From positions 20,259,001-20,323,000 of the forward strand of contig JAYKYS010000008.1 in the NCBI GenBank assembly GCA_036924285.1: a stretch of DNA of 64,000 bases, read 5' to 3'. Under the pieces are notes generated by a model. It saw only the letters and a program-made list of their open reading frames with translations. It was not told the origin of the DNA and did not search any database. Within the stretch, counting starts at the first letter, position 1; each line of letters starts with the position of its first letter. The stretch is from Asterella californica (lineage: Eukaryota > Streptophyta > Marchantiopsida > Marchantiales > Aytoniaceae). Position numbers and translations under genes: made by a program. This document shows, piece after piece, positions 23,116-35,420 of the stretch.

Positions 23116-25649
23116 ACGGTAGGATGGGATGTTGGACAGTTGGAGCATCATATATAAGACATATGATGTGAGATGCAGTTTTGACCTTACAAGTTACAAC
23201 CAGGAGGTCACGAGCGCTATCCCCCTCAGTTGACATTGTTGACGTTTAGTATATTCCGGATCCGGACACCTTTCTTGTCCCTTCCGACTCCTACGGGCTT
23301 CTCGGACTTAGAGGAACTTACATGTGGCAGTGTGACCACACTTTGGTCGCAGTTTATCGGCGATCGAGGCCTTTCGGACTTCGGCCCCGCCCTCCTAGGG
23401 GACGGAACGGGTTTACACCATACGTAGCAGAAATCAGACTTTAAAACTTGCACAATCCCCAACTGCGACGGTTTACCCAGTCCTCTCTGGACTTTCTGCC
23501 TCTAACAGCAGAACTCACCAGTGAAGCATCTACAGATATAAACAGGTTCTCCGCTCCGTTCGGATTGTCTGAGACAGAAAATTAGAATCGTTCGAGTGTT
23601 TTCGTAAATACTATTAGATAATGAAAGAATGACAGGCAAGTGACGAGTGAAGGAATGAGTGCTCCCAAAAAATGATTCCAGAAACCACTTCCTTCGTTTC
23701 GGCAGTTTAGCGCACTGCACGAATAGCAAAATCACAGAATGCAGCGAAATGCATGCCCGTCTCATCCGCCCAAGAGCTCCATTTGATACTGGAGCTTTAC
23801 TGTGCAAAAGTAAGCATATGCCTTGCACCGCATCTAACTAAGAGGATAGCTTTTCAATTCTTTTCTTCCTTCCACATCCATCTTGGATTTCTCCAACTTA
23901 CATGATACGTAGTGGAAACAGGAGGCTGATGTTGCACTCACACTTGCGACGCACGGCACCGACCGGCGGTCCCCGTGACGAGCCTATCCCCGCAAGTCAT
24001 GATCCTGGATGTAGCTAGAGATCTAGAAGGTTATTTAGCTCTCCTAGAGTTTGTCAATGTTCTTCATCACGAGGAATACTCATCAATCATTCATTTCGAA
24101 CGGCCAGGGTTCGAGCGATAGACTTCACTACGTGAATTATAGCTATCGCTAGTTCGTCTGTTCCGTTCAAGTATGTAATAACAGCTCTTAATTTGCTTCA
24201 GTGGCTAATTAACATTCAGACGTTCACTTCTCCACTTCTTCTTCTGGATGTGGAAGAGATCCTGGCTACGACTCGAAGGGCATGGCTTAAGTCAAAGAAC
24301 TTTCATGACCCTACGTACTTGTATATGTGATCCCATCACCCTTTCTCTCTCTGCTCGTGGACCCGGTCGATTTCCAAGGCATCGTATTCTTTTCTATTCC
24401 CTGTCAGACTTTCGTCATCATATACATGACTTAAAGTCTCGAAGGCAAGTCAATCAGCAAACATACGTACATGAAAGTAGTTTTCTCAACTCCCCATGAA
24501 CATCGTGCTGAGCCTCGCATCGAGTCCTCGTGACACTTTTCGTCTTCAAGTGACGCCTCCATTGAGCTCTGCTTCAGCATACTCACTGTTGGAAGTTCAT
24601 GCATGATTAGTTCGGGCCTGTTACTCACGATCATTCACCTTTGGAAGTGGATTAATTAGATGCTGAGAGCCGATCGATTCGGCTGAAATTTCGGCAAACG
24701 GGCCAGCTGAATCGCAAGAGGACGTCGGATGATGAGGGTTCGAATGAATCGCTGGGTCTTGAGGCCTTAGAAAGTCCGAATTAAAGTCACGAGGAAATGA
24801 AAGTAGAAGGCAAGCATGACGTCGTCCTGTTCTGTGACTACACCTAGTCCGTTCGATAACGACACTAAATGAAAAGTCTGAAGTCCGACTGAGAACAACT
24901 ACTGTTACAGTACAAAGCAGATCAACACGAAGCCGCACTGTGCAGTGCAAGTCACGCATTAGACGGTGTGATGTTTGCAGTATAAGAGAGAAAAGATTCT
25001 GACAGCACCGAAACTGATGGCTACACGAGAACCACACATGAACATAGATCATAACAAGTTGGAACCCTACCAATTGCAAACGAATGAGACGAGTATTATT
25101 CGTGATGGATGGAGAACATAGTCAAACTCTATAAAAGTTAAATACGCTCTCTAGGTAGCTCTACCTAAATCCAGGATCTGGAGAACCTGGAAATGAAAGT
25201 TCTTTGACTAGCTGTCTATCAAGCTGGGGTAACTTTAGAGCAAACACTCTTAATTAGAAGGCTAAACTATTCATTCAGGTGAACCTGGAAATGACCATGC
25301 AGCTGATCATGAGAAGGAAACCTCCTCTTCAGCTGAGAAGTTCGTCTGCAATCGGTTCTGTGTCGTTGACAACCCTGCATCGTTAGCTCACGAAGAGTTA
25401 TGTTCCCTGTCCGTACACGGATGACTTTCAGTACCATTGGTGAGAATCAGTCGAGCCTCAATGGAGGCCAACCGAAAGTACAGCTAAGGATGGACTTGAC
25501 TCTCATGCTCTAGATCCCGGTGTCATGCTACGATTTATATAGAAGCAAAAACCTGAGAGTGCGGCTAACGTCATCATCCGCCATACCTTATACCTCCTCT
25601 AAGGGGCCACTAACATTAGCATTTGCAAATTACTTCGCCAGTTCATGTA

Positions 25650-26250
25650 GTGAAGAGTTTGATTCATTTCAATTTATCCGCAGTTAAAAGGGTGCAGTCA
25701 TAGCCAGTTGATCATGAAGGCATCCGTATCATTCTTCACAATGAGCCTGGTAACCTTTTCCACACTCATTCTAGTCATACGACACAATGAGTCTTGCCAT
25801 TCTAGGGTCGGAAAACCACGCCCGTACTTAGTCCTTTGGCTGTGAGGCTAGCTATATGCAGTGGGGATGCCGCTGCCCTTCACAGGCTCATGATCAGAGC
25901 TCTCAGAAGAAGACTCGACACCACGGCGACCCGGGGATGGGTCTTGAATCACATGTTACTGTACAGAAAACCGTGACTGCGCCTCTCGCTGCAATCAAGG
26001 TCAAAATCTATACAGTGATTGCAGTTTCGTAACTGACCAAATATATTTCCGCTGTGTACATGCAATCGAGCCTAAAGTCCAACGTGAATGGCCATGAGAG
26101 ACCTTTCCGACAAAATATTTCTTGTAGTTGAGAGTCAACTCATTTCAGTTTCTGTTCACTGTATGCAAGTTGAAAGGGTACCATCATATGCAGTTGAAGG
26201 CACCGCAACATTTTTCTGCCCAATCTAGTCATAGTGGGCGCCGTCGTCAG
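25650..26250 (+). repeat. imperfect direct duplication inside the left arm
   Basis: The segments near 25655-25790 and 26120-26235 share TCATTTCA-TTT, AAAGGGT-C-ATCAT, GCAGTTGA and AATCTAGTCATA-like blocks in the same order, about 460 bp apart. The right arm has no second copy between 47.9 and 48.1 kb. Confidence 0.45.
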
Positions 26251-27589
26251 CTGTGAGAGGGAGTTTGAATGGTCACTCATGATGTCCGATGCTGGGTAGA
26301 CAATCTTCACGTGGACATGTCTCGTGAAACCAACCATTTAGTGTGAGCGAGTGCGTTAACGAAAGGACATGAATCATTCCAAAGGAACCTACTGTACTAC
26401 GATGGGACTTTATCATGAGCACTGTACGTAACAGTAATGTCCAATCTAGCTTGTACCTGGGGCCGGTGCACGTGTGCAGTTCTCGTAACTTAGCGTTATA
26501 ACTTTTCAGTCCATTGCTCGGTCGGGGAAGTCACTTGTTACCCAGCTTTGAAGAAAACCCAACCTGTAAAGGCCTCCATCTATCTTGGCCGCTAGTGATG
26601 GACACGACGGTTCAGAGACAAGTGTTCGGCTGCAGCTGAAGATTGACTTTCAAGTTTCTTAACTAGTATTTCATTGGATTAAGAACGTGATTTGCAGCGA
26701 ACACTCATACACGTTTGTTAGTGAAACACTCAGCTCTTCTCGCTTGCTTCCATCATGCAGGTTTCTTCAGCTCTCTTCTTGCGTCTTATGTACGTCTGCT
26801 GGCAACCGACTGCACGGTTACTGTACTAGTCCTGGATGCACTCAGCGCTGGAAGTGCCACTCTTGTATTTTTTGTCTCGACGCGTTTGAAGAAAGACTTG
26901 CATTCAAGTTCAACACAAACTTCTGTATCTCCGTATCTGCCTCTCAAAGTTTCTGCTATGTGCGGGAAAGCTTAGACATCTGCTGTAAGATAAAGAGCTG
27001 TATCGTTTGTCAACTCTGCGAGCCATAACCATTATCCTGATGTTACTTTCCAGTAAATTAAGCTTTGACCTGTTTTAATTAGTACCTATATACAGGAGTC
27101 CACTTGCATAGAACGTCAACGCCGTTGCCTCACAAGGGACAAAATTGTATTCGGATGGCTGAGTTACGTCGAATGTTCAAAGGACATGAGAAATTTTCTG
27201 ATCATTTCAACTCCCGTGCCCCTAGAAACATTCCTGGTAACCGGGAGGAATTCATTGGGCGGGTGGGCTGTTTGCGACCGAACAAATTTAACTGTTCTAT
27301 GTAAAATGCTTTTTGCTGATAGAGTGTTAATTCTTCCTGCGTCAATGAAGTCTTTTAAGTAAGAATTTACGTCACAGCTCCCGAAAAGGTTTACAGTGCT
27401 ATGTGATTCACTTCAGAACTGATTAGAGCAGAATCGGGTTCCAGAAGCTTGTACTTCACGCTAGCCTCCTTGAAAGAGTGAGGCATCTATAGAGAGAAAA
27501 CCATGTGGCAAGGTTAGTAAGAGACGAGAAGTTTTATTTTTAATGACGATGTTGAAAAACGTGGAAGACATCGTGAGAACTGAATGAGC

Positions 27590-27845
27590 CTCGAGCAAAT
27601 CGACAACTTATGAATTTCATGGGCCATCCTCTGACCGAACAAGACAGCCAATGAAGCTAATGGGCTACTAGTTGGTCCAGGCGGACAACCCATGAACTTC
27701 ATGGGCTGCTCGCTCAACTTAGCGGACAGTCCAAGGAGTTCAAAAACTGCCCGCTTGTTTATGCGAACAGCCCGTGAAGTTCATGAACTGCTTGCGAGTT
27801 GGGGTGGACAACCCAAGAATTCCATGGACTTTGGATTGAAGACGA
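27590..27845 (+). repeat. about 41-bp degenerate minisatellite with palindromic core
   Basis: Five to six units of roughly 40-42 bp carry the core GGACAACCCATGAACTTCAT followed by a GGGCTGCTCGC-like segment. The best unit contains CCCATGAACTTCATGGG at 27689-27705, a perfect palindrome around one central base. Other units are diverged versions of it. Confidence 0.7.
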
Positions 27846-29459
27846 CTCCGGTCCATTAACTTCATGAGCAGGTTTACAGTTGGGTTTGAAGCGAATCTTG
27901 CAAGGAACTACATGTGTGAATAGATAAACATTGATCTATTTGCAATATAGAAGTCTTGTCCTCAGAAAAGTTATTCACAAGCAAGTCGTAACATGCAAAG
28001 ACTCCTTCCATTTGATCAGTAGTACCTCAATTGACCTAACGTCAAGTGAAACGGACACGATAAAGCTCTACTGCCGTGAGTTCTTTGCGGTTCTCTACAA
28101 ACATCAACTATGACGCACCTAGTTCTAGCAAACCATCCATGAGGAACCGTTTCGCTTTCCATGTCTATTCGGAATCAGTGAGAAATGTCACACATTGTAT
28201 ACGTTTGACTGGGGGAGCCATATTCAAAGCAAATTATAGATGTCTACTTGAAGGATCTGGAGTAGGCTCAAGTTCAAAATAGAATTCTTGCACAAGTGAT
28301 GGATAGAGCAGATCTCTAGAGAAATTTCGTCCTGTAAATCGTGAAAAGAATAATAAGAAATGAACTAGTGGACTACTCCTTATATATTTTTCTTAAGGAC
28401 TCTCAAGACCAATGTCAAGAAAGAACCAGCGTACGAGATTTAACAACTCTGTGATTGATTTCATTCAAGCAGTTGGTGGGGTGGAAAGCTACAAATTGAG
28501 AATCTAAATAGATATTCACATCTTTCTTGTCTCCACTATAAAGGAAGACAGCTGCAGTCATTATTTCTTGTCCACTTTCAGGATTATAGAGGTTAAGTAT
28601 CCACATTTGTGAATTTTACTTTTTTTATTTTTTTCTAGTTTTTTAGTTATAATATCAGGTGATAAAGTAGGCCCAAATCAGAAATATGAAAAACTTCCTA
28701 TAAACAATGTGATCCTGAACAGGAATTGTGATAATATTCTTATTTTGATGATGTAAAAAAGAATGATACCACAAGAATCATTCTTTGGAAAACATTAATT
28801 GTATTGTCAAGAAATTCATCGATGGATTAGTCATAAGGACAAAAGTTCCATGTAGTTGGATCATATTCATGAGCTTGTGGAGCAATGTCTGAACACTGTT
28901 CTAGAACTCTAAGAGGAACCTCAGAGTCTGATGTACATCACATGTGTGTTGGAACTCTGATCATGCTAGTATTGTTTTACTAAAAAGGGACTATCTAACT
29001 AGTTCCAGAACTACTCCTGAAAAAATAGAACTTAGAAACTTGCACTCTAGATGATATATCATCCACAAATTTATAGTACTATGTACACTTTTTATTTTTT
29101 TATTTTTTTAATGAGATTGTTCTAGTTCGAGAACCTGTTATCTGGAGAGAACTCCGGGACTATACCAGTTTTTGAACCAGAAACAAATTCTATATCTGGT
29201 TATGTATTTTTTAGTCCAGCGCTCCAAATTTATATAGTCTGTTTTAGTTCTAGATCTCCCTCTCTTTTGCAGCATAGCACAACAGCTATCCAGCATACAA
29301 GACCTTATTCTCATCTTTGTGCTTCAATTGAGTCTCTTAGTTGCTTCAGAGATTGCCATTTTGATTGCCAATACAATGCTTACTAGCTATCATAGCATGA
29401 GCTACACAACTGATGAAGTCCTGTATTTCTTTATTGCATGATGGCATCTTAAAGAAACA
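27846..29459. other. AT-rich stretch without supported gene
   Basis: Short frames at 27931-28282 and 28415-28606 lack motifs. The right part may be the decayed 3' end of the Harbinger-like remnant that follows, since both read best on the minus strand. Confidence 0.35.
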
Positions 29460-29990
29460 AGATGGAAAATAGGAGAATAACCTAGATCTCCATATGATCT
29501 TCAAACGTATTGTTTGATGATTCCAAATACCTTCATAATCCAGAGCGACTGAGACAGCTGAAATCTTTGCAGGAACAAAGCACCCAAGAGAACAAGAAGA
29601 TAATCCTATTTCGATGATCAAAATAACTTGTGCAATCATCGAATAGCTGCACTTTCAGTCGAAATACTTTTTCTCATCATAAAGAGACATGTTAGTCAAA
29701 GATAACAAAGTACCATCCACCAAGCTTACACAACCAAGAAATCCTTTCTCAGCAAAGACATGACCTATCTATGCTCTTATTGCTCAAGTAGACCACTTGA
29801 TTTAGTTCTGCAATCTGACCTCCAATGCCTTCATGACCCATTTAGTATAATTCACCATGCTGCCATGTCCTGTTTCATATAAGAACACTGAACAATGAGT
29901 GATGGACCATTTTCATTATGCTTCATTCTTTCTAAAGTTATAGCGAGTTGTACACTAATCGGGGCTTGCTTCACATTGGCACTATTAGAG
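29460..29990 (-). pseudogene. PIF/Harbinger-type transposase remnant
   Basis: Minus-strand translation in shifting frames gives SVQLAITLERMKHNENGP near 29960-29910 and YTKWVMKALE near 29840. EKGFLGCVSLVDGT follows near 29750-29705, then YDEKKYFD and CSYSMIAQVI near 29680-29625. This is the order of the Harbinger/HARBI1-type DDE nuclease: helical N-terminal region, then G-F-x-x-C-V-x-x-x-D-G-T with the first catalytic Asp, then Y-x-x-K-x-Y-S-x-x-x-Q. Stops and frameshifts follow, so the enzyme is inactive. Intact members cut and paste the transposon DNA. Element ends were not found. Confidence 0.65.
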
Positions 29991-31456
29991 AAGATTGGAT
30001 GAATCTTTTATGAGACCCAAGAGACACAAGGAACATCTGTCCATGTAGGTTAGTTGTCTGAAAAAAGGTTCGGGATAAGCAATTTTCCACAAAGTCTTTA
30101 CTTTTTGTGATGGAAAGAGATCTATCTAAATATCAAAAATCTTTCAATGTTAGATACTCAGAACTTCAGAAGAATCATTGTCAATCAATTCTAATGAATG
30201 TATCGGTTCTTCGCTTGACTCTTCCATAGCTTCTCTCTTGAGGATGTACTCTACATCTTGGAGTAAACTTTTTCTTTCTGACAAACTTGGTAATGCTCAC
30301 TCACAAACTCTTGATGCACATTGATTGTTTTCAAACATTGGTGTGTAAAATTCTTAAACTATAACATATCCCAGTGAAAGAAATTCAACTCTAGTGTCAT
30401 TATCTACACATAGCATAGTAAAGCTAGAGAGTTTCATGGATAAAAACGATAAGATCAGAATATGCTGATAGTTGTATAACAAATATAACGTCGAATTAGC
30501 AAGAACAAAGCAGCGACAGTTTTTTGAATATCCCATGGAACTGAAGAAAACGATGCAGAAAAAAACTTCCTATTTGTGATTCGCGAATTCAGTAAATTAT
30601 TTTGTGGCATGGGGCGATTGTTTGCCTGAAAGAGTTTTCTTTCCGTTACCCCCAGCTACGAGAATGAATTTTACTAGTCTCGTCCGGTTTCAATCTATAA
30701 AAGTTATTTGATATAAATAAAAATGAAACGCAAAGAGAAAAGATGGAAACGGGACTTGATATCAGTCACCCATCAGGTTCACTGACGGCGGCCATGTTAC
30801 TGTAAATGAAAACACGGACGCCTTACAAATGCACTCTTGTGAACTTCACGGATACTGCTGATTCAGCATTCCACTATTTGACTTAAAGTTTAGCTTTGAA
30901 TCTGACGGCCTCATACGTGTGTTTGCTTCTCACGCAAATTTTAGCGTGCGCCGCAGATACTCCTGGTGGAAACGGGTCAAGAAGGACCTTTTCGCCCGTT
31001 CTATGCTATATTTGAATTGAGTCCCATGCGTGGGAAGGGGTGCCAGGTGACGAGGGTGGGGTGGAAAGATAGCAAGAAGGTGGTGGCAATTAGTGGGCCC
31101 AAGGGCGCCCGCTCTTTGTACGGGTGGCCCCCTTAAGCCGGACTCTTCAATAAAATTTCTCTCCCGCGCGCTGCGGGTTTAAATTTATTAAAATATAAAT
31201 ATAAATATAAATATAAATATTTGAATTGAGTCCAAAATATTGGCGACCTGGTCACCCGGTGGGTATGCTCCGGGGTAGATTTCTCTTCTGTTTCTACTGG
31301 TTGACTATGGTTATTGTTCGCTATGTTGCTCTCAGACGGATCAAAAGACGCCGCACGTGCTGTTCCCGACTCGCCCATGAGGAAGATTGCCACAAGCCGA
31401 TCCCGCCGCCGGTTGAGACCCCGACCAGGCCCCTAGTTTTTCCCCGCCTACCACTA
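29991..31456. other. stretch between Harbinger remnant and hAT element
   Basis: No gene is supported. An (AAATAT)n microsatellite lies at about 31188-31222. A GC-rich patch with GGGCCCAAGGGCGCCC is near 31096. The 30000-30350 part may be further 5' Harbinger sequence on the minus strand. Confidence 0.35.
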
Positions 31457-31478
31457 ATTCCGGGCAGTGTTCGGGGAG
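31457..31478 (+). repeat. hAT left target duplication and TIR
   Basis: ATTCCGGG is followed by CAGTGTTCGGGGAG. It pairs with the right end at 35984-36005. Confidence 0.9.
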
Positions 31479-31479
31479 G

Positions 31480-31735
31480 TTGTCAAGGAAAAACTGCATT
31501 TCGCCGGAAATATTTACTGGAGATCGGTGGCACCTGTTTTACTTCCGGAACCTTCCATGAATTTTATCCTGAACCATAAACTTTCCGATGATAATTAAAT
31601 AGGGTAATTTTTTTTCCGAACATCCTGTTTCCTTCATGTCGACTTTCCGCTCGTTTTTTTTAACAAACTGTTTTTTTCCGTCGTCCCGAGAAATTCTTTC
31701 GGTAATTATTTTTTATTTTTTATTTTTTATTTTTA
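31480..31735. repeat. hAT subterminal region rich in TTTCCG/CGGAAA
   Basis: Multiple TTTCCG, TTCCGG and CCGGAA motifs occur here and in the mirror region 35720-35980. Subterminal hexamer arrays are known transposase-binding regions in hAT elements. T-rich low-complexity sequence at about 31706-31740 ends the array. Confidence 0.5.
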
Positions 31736-31892
31736 TTTTTATTATTTTAAAATTCAGTCGTTACTTTTTTAAACGTTTGGTTTCGCTTTGTTTACTCCCA
31801 TCTTCTGAATTCCTCCTCCTCGCGAATAGTTTGGGGAACAGTTTGGGGACATGGCTTTCAACCTGGCTATATACCTAAACTCCCATAAGAGA

Positions 31893-32067
31893 CCTCAGAG
31901 TTTTAGCAACCCACCGTAGCTAAAACTAAGGTGGGTTGCTAAAACTAAGGTGGGTTGCTAAAATTCTGAAGTCTCTTGCGGGAGTTGAACCCGAGAACCC
32001 CCCAACTGGGGCAAGAGATCATACCCCCTCCGAAATACAACTGAAAAACAGTTGTATTTCGGAGAGG
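31893..32067. repeat. two hairpins and a tRNA-like segment downstream of the transposase
   Basis: AGTTTTAGCAACCCACC can pair with GGTGGGTTGCTAAAA, which is present twice in tandem (31893-31961). Next is a minus-strand GGGTTCAACTCC B-box-like motif between TCTCTTGC/GCAAGAGA arms (about 31970-32020). A second hairpin, CCGAAATACAACTG - 5 A - CAGTTGTATTTCGG, lies at about 32029-32061. Three adjacent foldable units just past the transposase stop suggest an inserted small element or a terminator-like structure. Confidence 0.6.
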
Positions 32068-32120
32068 GTTCCCAAGAAGTCCCAGACTAAGCAAACACAC
32101 GACAGAGGACCAATTAACTT

Positions 32121-34438
32121 TCAAGACAGTGGAGTAGTAACACTAACACTGCATGAAGCCCGATCAGAAGAACTCGAACTCAAGTGCACAGCAGGATGTG
32201 CGTAAAGGTGCCTATACTCCACGCTGTTCCTCCAGAGAGAAATAGCTTCCGAAAGAAGATCTTCGTCTCCTCCAATACCTTGTAAACTCACTCGCATTGT
32301 AGCTTCAAGATGTTTGGTTTGAAGTTTATTTCTAAACTTCGTCTTGATAGCATTCTGGATAGAAAAAGCTCGTTCGCAGACGGAGGTGGAAACACACTGA
32401 ATGCGTGCAATATTGGCCAAAGTAAACAAATTCGGATACTGACCTTCGTACACTTCGTCACCAGACAACATAAACCACAAGTCGTTAAACCGCTTCTCTG
32501 CCCATTCTGATCTGCAGTGAATCTTAAAGGATCTAAATTCACCTCGAATAGCAGAGGAAGAAATCAAGGCTTTTTGAATACTACCCGAACCGAATGGCAG
32601 ATCTTGTCCAAAAAAGTCACAAAGCTGCTCTATCTCTCTCGCACCCCATTCTCTTACCGCTAGCGCAGTTGAAGGCATCAGAAGAGGGTTCAAAACCTTG
32701 AAACAGCTAATGACAGAATTATCCTCGAACCTCTCCTCCAAAGCAGAGCACACAGCTTGAGAAAACTCTTTCTGGAAAAGTAAAGCACTCTCCAAATCTC
32801 TGCCAATGCGATCTCTCTCCAAAGTCACTGAGTGAAACATTTTACCTCTTAGTTCAGACTGAAGGCGCTTCAGATACCCACCTGGAGGACCATACTCTGG
32901 CAGAATGTGATATCCTGTGTCCTCGTTCAGAAGACAGGCGTTGAGATCTGTGGTCTCCACTAAGAAGTTAACACCAATCTCAGTTATCGTAGTCCTCACT
33001 AGAGGACCTACATTCGAACAGTCTATGGATAGACTCTGGAAAGCTTTGTTCAATCTCGCCAAGCTACCTAGAATATCAGCTAAGTAGTAAAATATATACA
33101 ACATTTTGAAAGAACCAAGCTTCTGGAACAAAGACGAAGCCACACAGTCATCCGATTTAGCAACATCACGAAAGTAAACCAAGACTGACTCGTAACTATC
33201 ACAGACACTGGTAACAGCTTGCCAACGGCTTAACCATCGGATCTTCAAGTATCGCTTCATGCACTTTCGTGCATCATTCAATGATTCCTGCAACGACGAC
33301 AGACTTGCCTTACGCTTGGAGCTGCTCTGGAAATAAGAAGCAAGCGTATTCAGGATACTATCGACATTGTCACTAATCTCTTTGCAGCCAGGACTTTTAG
33401 CTGCGGCAAGACTCGCCAAGTTAGTTCGATGTGCAATACAATGCACAGAAAGCATGTGAGGATTAACCGTTCGTTTTAAACGCGCAGCGACTCCATTTCG
33501 AACACCGATCATGGTGCTCGCACCATCCGAACCGAATCCCATAAAACGATTAGAGTCTAAGTTACAGTCAGAAACAAGACGAGTTACAGCAGAAGTGATA
33601 GCTTCAGAGTCTTTCAACCGCATTTGCAACAATCCAAGAAAAGATGATTTCACTACACCTTCGTCCAAATAGGTAGCAAAGACCACTAGATGACCGGTCA
33701 CAGAGACGTCAGTCGATTCATCCACCATTATCCCAAAAAATGGAGACTTCCTTACCTTGTCCAAGACACGCTTGTGCAGTATCTGACTTATACAGAAGAT
33801 AATATCTGCACAACTCTTGTCGTCTTGATACATGGAAGTGGTTATGTCGCCGGTAACAAAATGAAGCATCTTACATAGCTTCGGAAACTTCGAGAAGGAG
33901 ATACCTTCCTTACCAATAAAGTAAGCAGCACGAAATAATGTTAGAACTGCTTTGTCGCATGTCTCCCTCGCGGTTGTCATGGCTTTCTCTATGGTCTTTG
34001 CACCCAGTAATTTTACAGTAAGAATTGCCTTATGCTCATTTGAGGCAGCATGGTCATGGAAAGCAGAAGTCCGCACATTTCTAGACCCTCTCGTAGCAAA
34101 GTGCCCTCGCCCCTACCTTTCTCGCAGAGTTTACAAAATACTCTGCCAATGGAAGGATCGAAGCGGATCCAGTCAAAATCAAGGAGCCATTTATCATTCC
34201 ATGTCTTACAATTCTGTAAGATTTCTGTCTTCTCCGCGGCAGTGAAACGTTCTGTACTAACGCTCTCATCTAAGCTTGCAGTATCTACCTCGATGGATGG
34301 TAACTGTACAGTTACCTTCTCGGAAGTGAAACCTGAATCGAAAAGACACTTCTGTCTCTTCATTGCTCTAAGCTGTAGACTCTCAAGAAAGAACTGCGCC
34401 ACTATTATGTCTAAAGGTAACTTGCAGTATCTGTTCAC
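32121..34438 (-). pseudogene. hAT transposase (ZnF-TTF/BED, DUF4371-like, C-terminal dimerisation), one frameshift
   Basis: The minus-strand N-terminal frame (34438 down to about 34110) carries WLLDFDWIRFD and VFCKLCEKG, the first Cys pair of a TTF/BED-type finger. The second half (HDHAASNEHKA) is in another frame, which runs on to a stop at 32121. The frames change at a G run (CCCC on the plus strand at 34110-34113), so a one-base deletion is likely. The main frame has FFGIMVDESTDVS (first catalytic Asp region), FGSDGASTM, SVHCIAHR and the dimerisation block VCERAFSIQNAIKTKFRN near the C-terminus. The main frame starts with GTG in the tracked reading, which is not a real start. The enzyme excises and inserts hAT DNA. 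With the shift unrepaired, this copy should lack its zinc finger. Confidence 0.85.
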
Positions 34439-34462
34439 AATGATTACCGAGAATCGATGCGA

Positions 34463-34586
34463 GCCGACTCACAGAACTACCACCTCTCGACGCAGACGAG
34501 GAAAGACGAGAAGAACTCCGAATGGCCGACTCACAGAACTACCACCTCTCAAAGCAGACGAGGAAAGACGAGAAGAACTCCGAATG
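34463..34586 (+). repeat. 62-bp tandem duplication upstream of the hAT transposase
   Basis: GCCGACTCACAGAACTACCA begins at 34463 and again at 34525, with units of 62 bp differing by a few bases. It sits at the 5' side of the minus-strand transposase. Confidence 0.85.
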
Positions 34587-35049
34587 ACAGACGGACTTGG
34601 AGCAGCTCGCACGCAGCGATGCAGAATGTGGTGCAAAATGTGAGAGGGGAGGAAGACGCGTAAGGTATGACGTGAAACAGCGGCGAATGTAGGAGGTGAG
34701 GAGGTGAGGAGACACTGAAGCGATTGACAACAAAATCGAAGCGTAAGCTGCGTAGACCCACATCAGTCACTGTGAACAGTCGAGATTTCCCAGTCGACTC
34801 GTGGTCCACGGCCCGCCGCCTGCAGCTTCAAGTTCAAAATCGGTAAGAAAAGGGCGCGCGCGGTAGTTCAGTCTCAAGAAGCAACAGAAACATAAACTAA
34901 TCCGACGAGAAGCATCTGCACAATGAGACAACGGAGAAACAATAAAAAAATGCAACGAAAGTACTCGATTGACATGTGCACAATGAGACGGAGACCAGCA
35001 ATAAACAAATCATACGAACTGAGCCAGCAGCCGTAAATGACAAGTATCC

Positions 35050-35420
35050 GTCTCCGCTTGGTCCAACATGCCCCGCAAGTTCACTGCACAGCACGCACTG
35101 TAAGAACTAGCAAGCCTGACACAAAAGCGGACGATCGAGTACAACCAGCCCTAAACGACGAAATTTCATCTCCGCCTGGTCAAATATGCCCCGCAAAGTC
35201 GATTGATTCGCATCATCGCGTCGACCGCGTGCCAGGTCCTCTTCCGTCTTGCCAAGACTGCACAGCACGCACTGCAAGAACAAGCAAGTCGACAGAAAAG
35301 CAGACGATCGAGTCCAACCAGCCCTAAACGACGAAAAATCATCTCCGCCTGGTCCAAAATGCCCCGCAAAGTCGATTGATTCGCATCATCGCGTCGACCG
35401 TGTGCTAATCTGATATCCGT
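35050..35420 (+). repeat. about 174-bp tandem repeats in hAT 5' region
   Basis: ACTGCACAGCACGCACTG starts at 35083 and 35257. The following 140-plus bases, including GATTGATTCGCATCATCGCG, repeat nearly exactly. A partial unit (TCTCCGCTTGGTCCAACATG) precedes them at about 35051. The array lies between the hAT right end and the transposase. Confidence 0.85.

Larger units (their letters stand above)
18650..27065. repeat. left arm of large inverted duplication carrying oxidase gene 1
   Basis: This sequence matches the reverse complement of 42270-52150 in collinear blocks. Matched pairs (left / right) include 18650-19050 / 51757-52150 (3' flank), 19051-21470 / 49397-51757 (gene), 21480-21850 / 48880-49390 (5' flank), 24930-25060 / 48510-48640, 25194-25560 / 48000-48390, and 26420-27065 / 42270-42925 (inner end). 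The left arm has extra DNA at about 21.9-24.9 kb and 25.6-26.3 kb that the right arm lacks. Non-coding parts look roughly 75-85% alike by eye and exons clearly more. Confidence 0.85.

Noticed and set aside
24621..25079. 152-codon minus-strand ORF in the left arm
   Set aside because: The right-arm counterpart does not preserve the frame and the composition is not protein-like.
34050..34643. 197-codon plus-strand ORF over the hAT transposase start
   Set aside because: It is antisense to the zinc-finger region and its Arg/Thr-rich end comes from the 62-bp tandem repeat.
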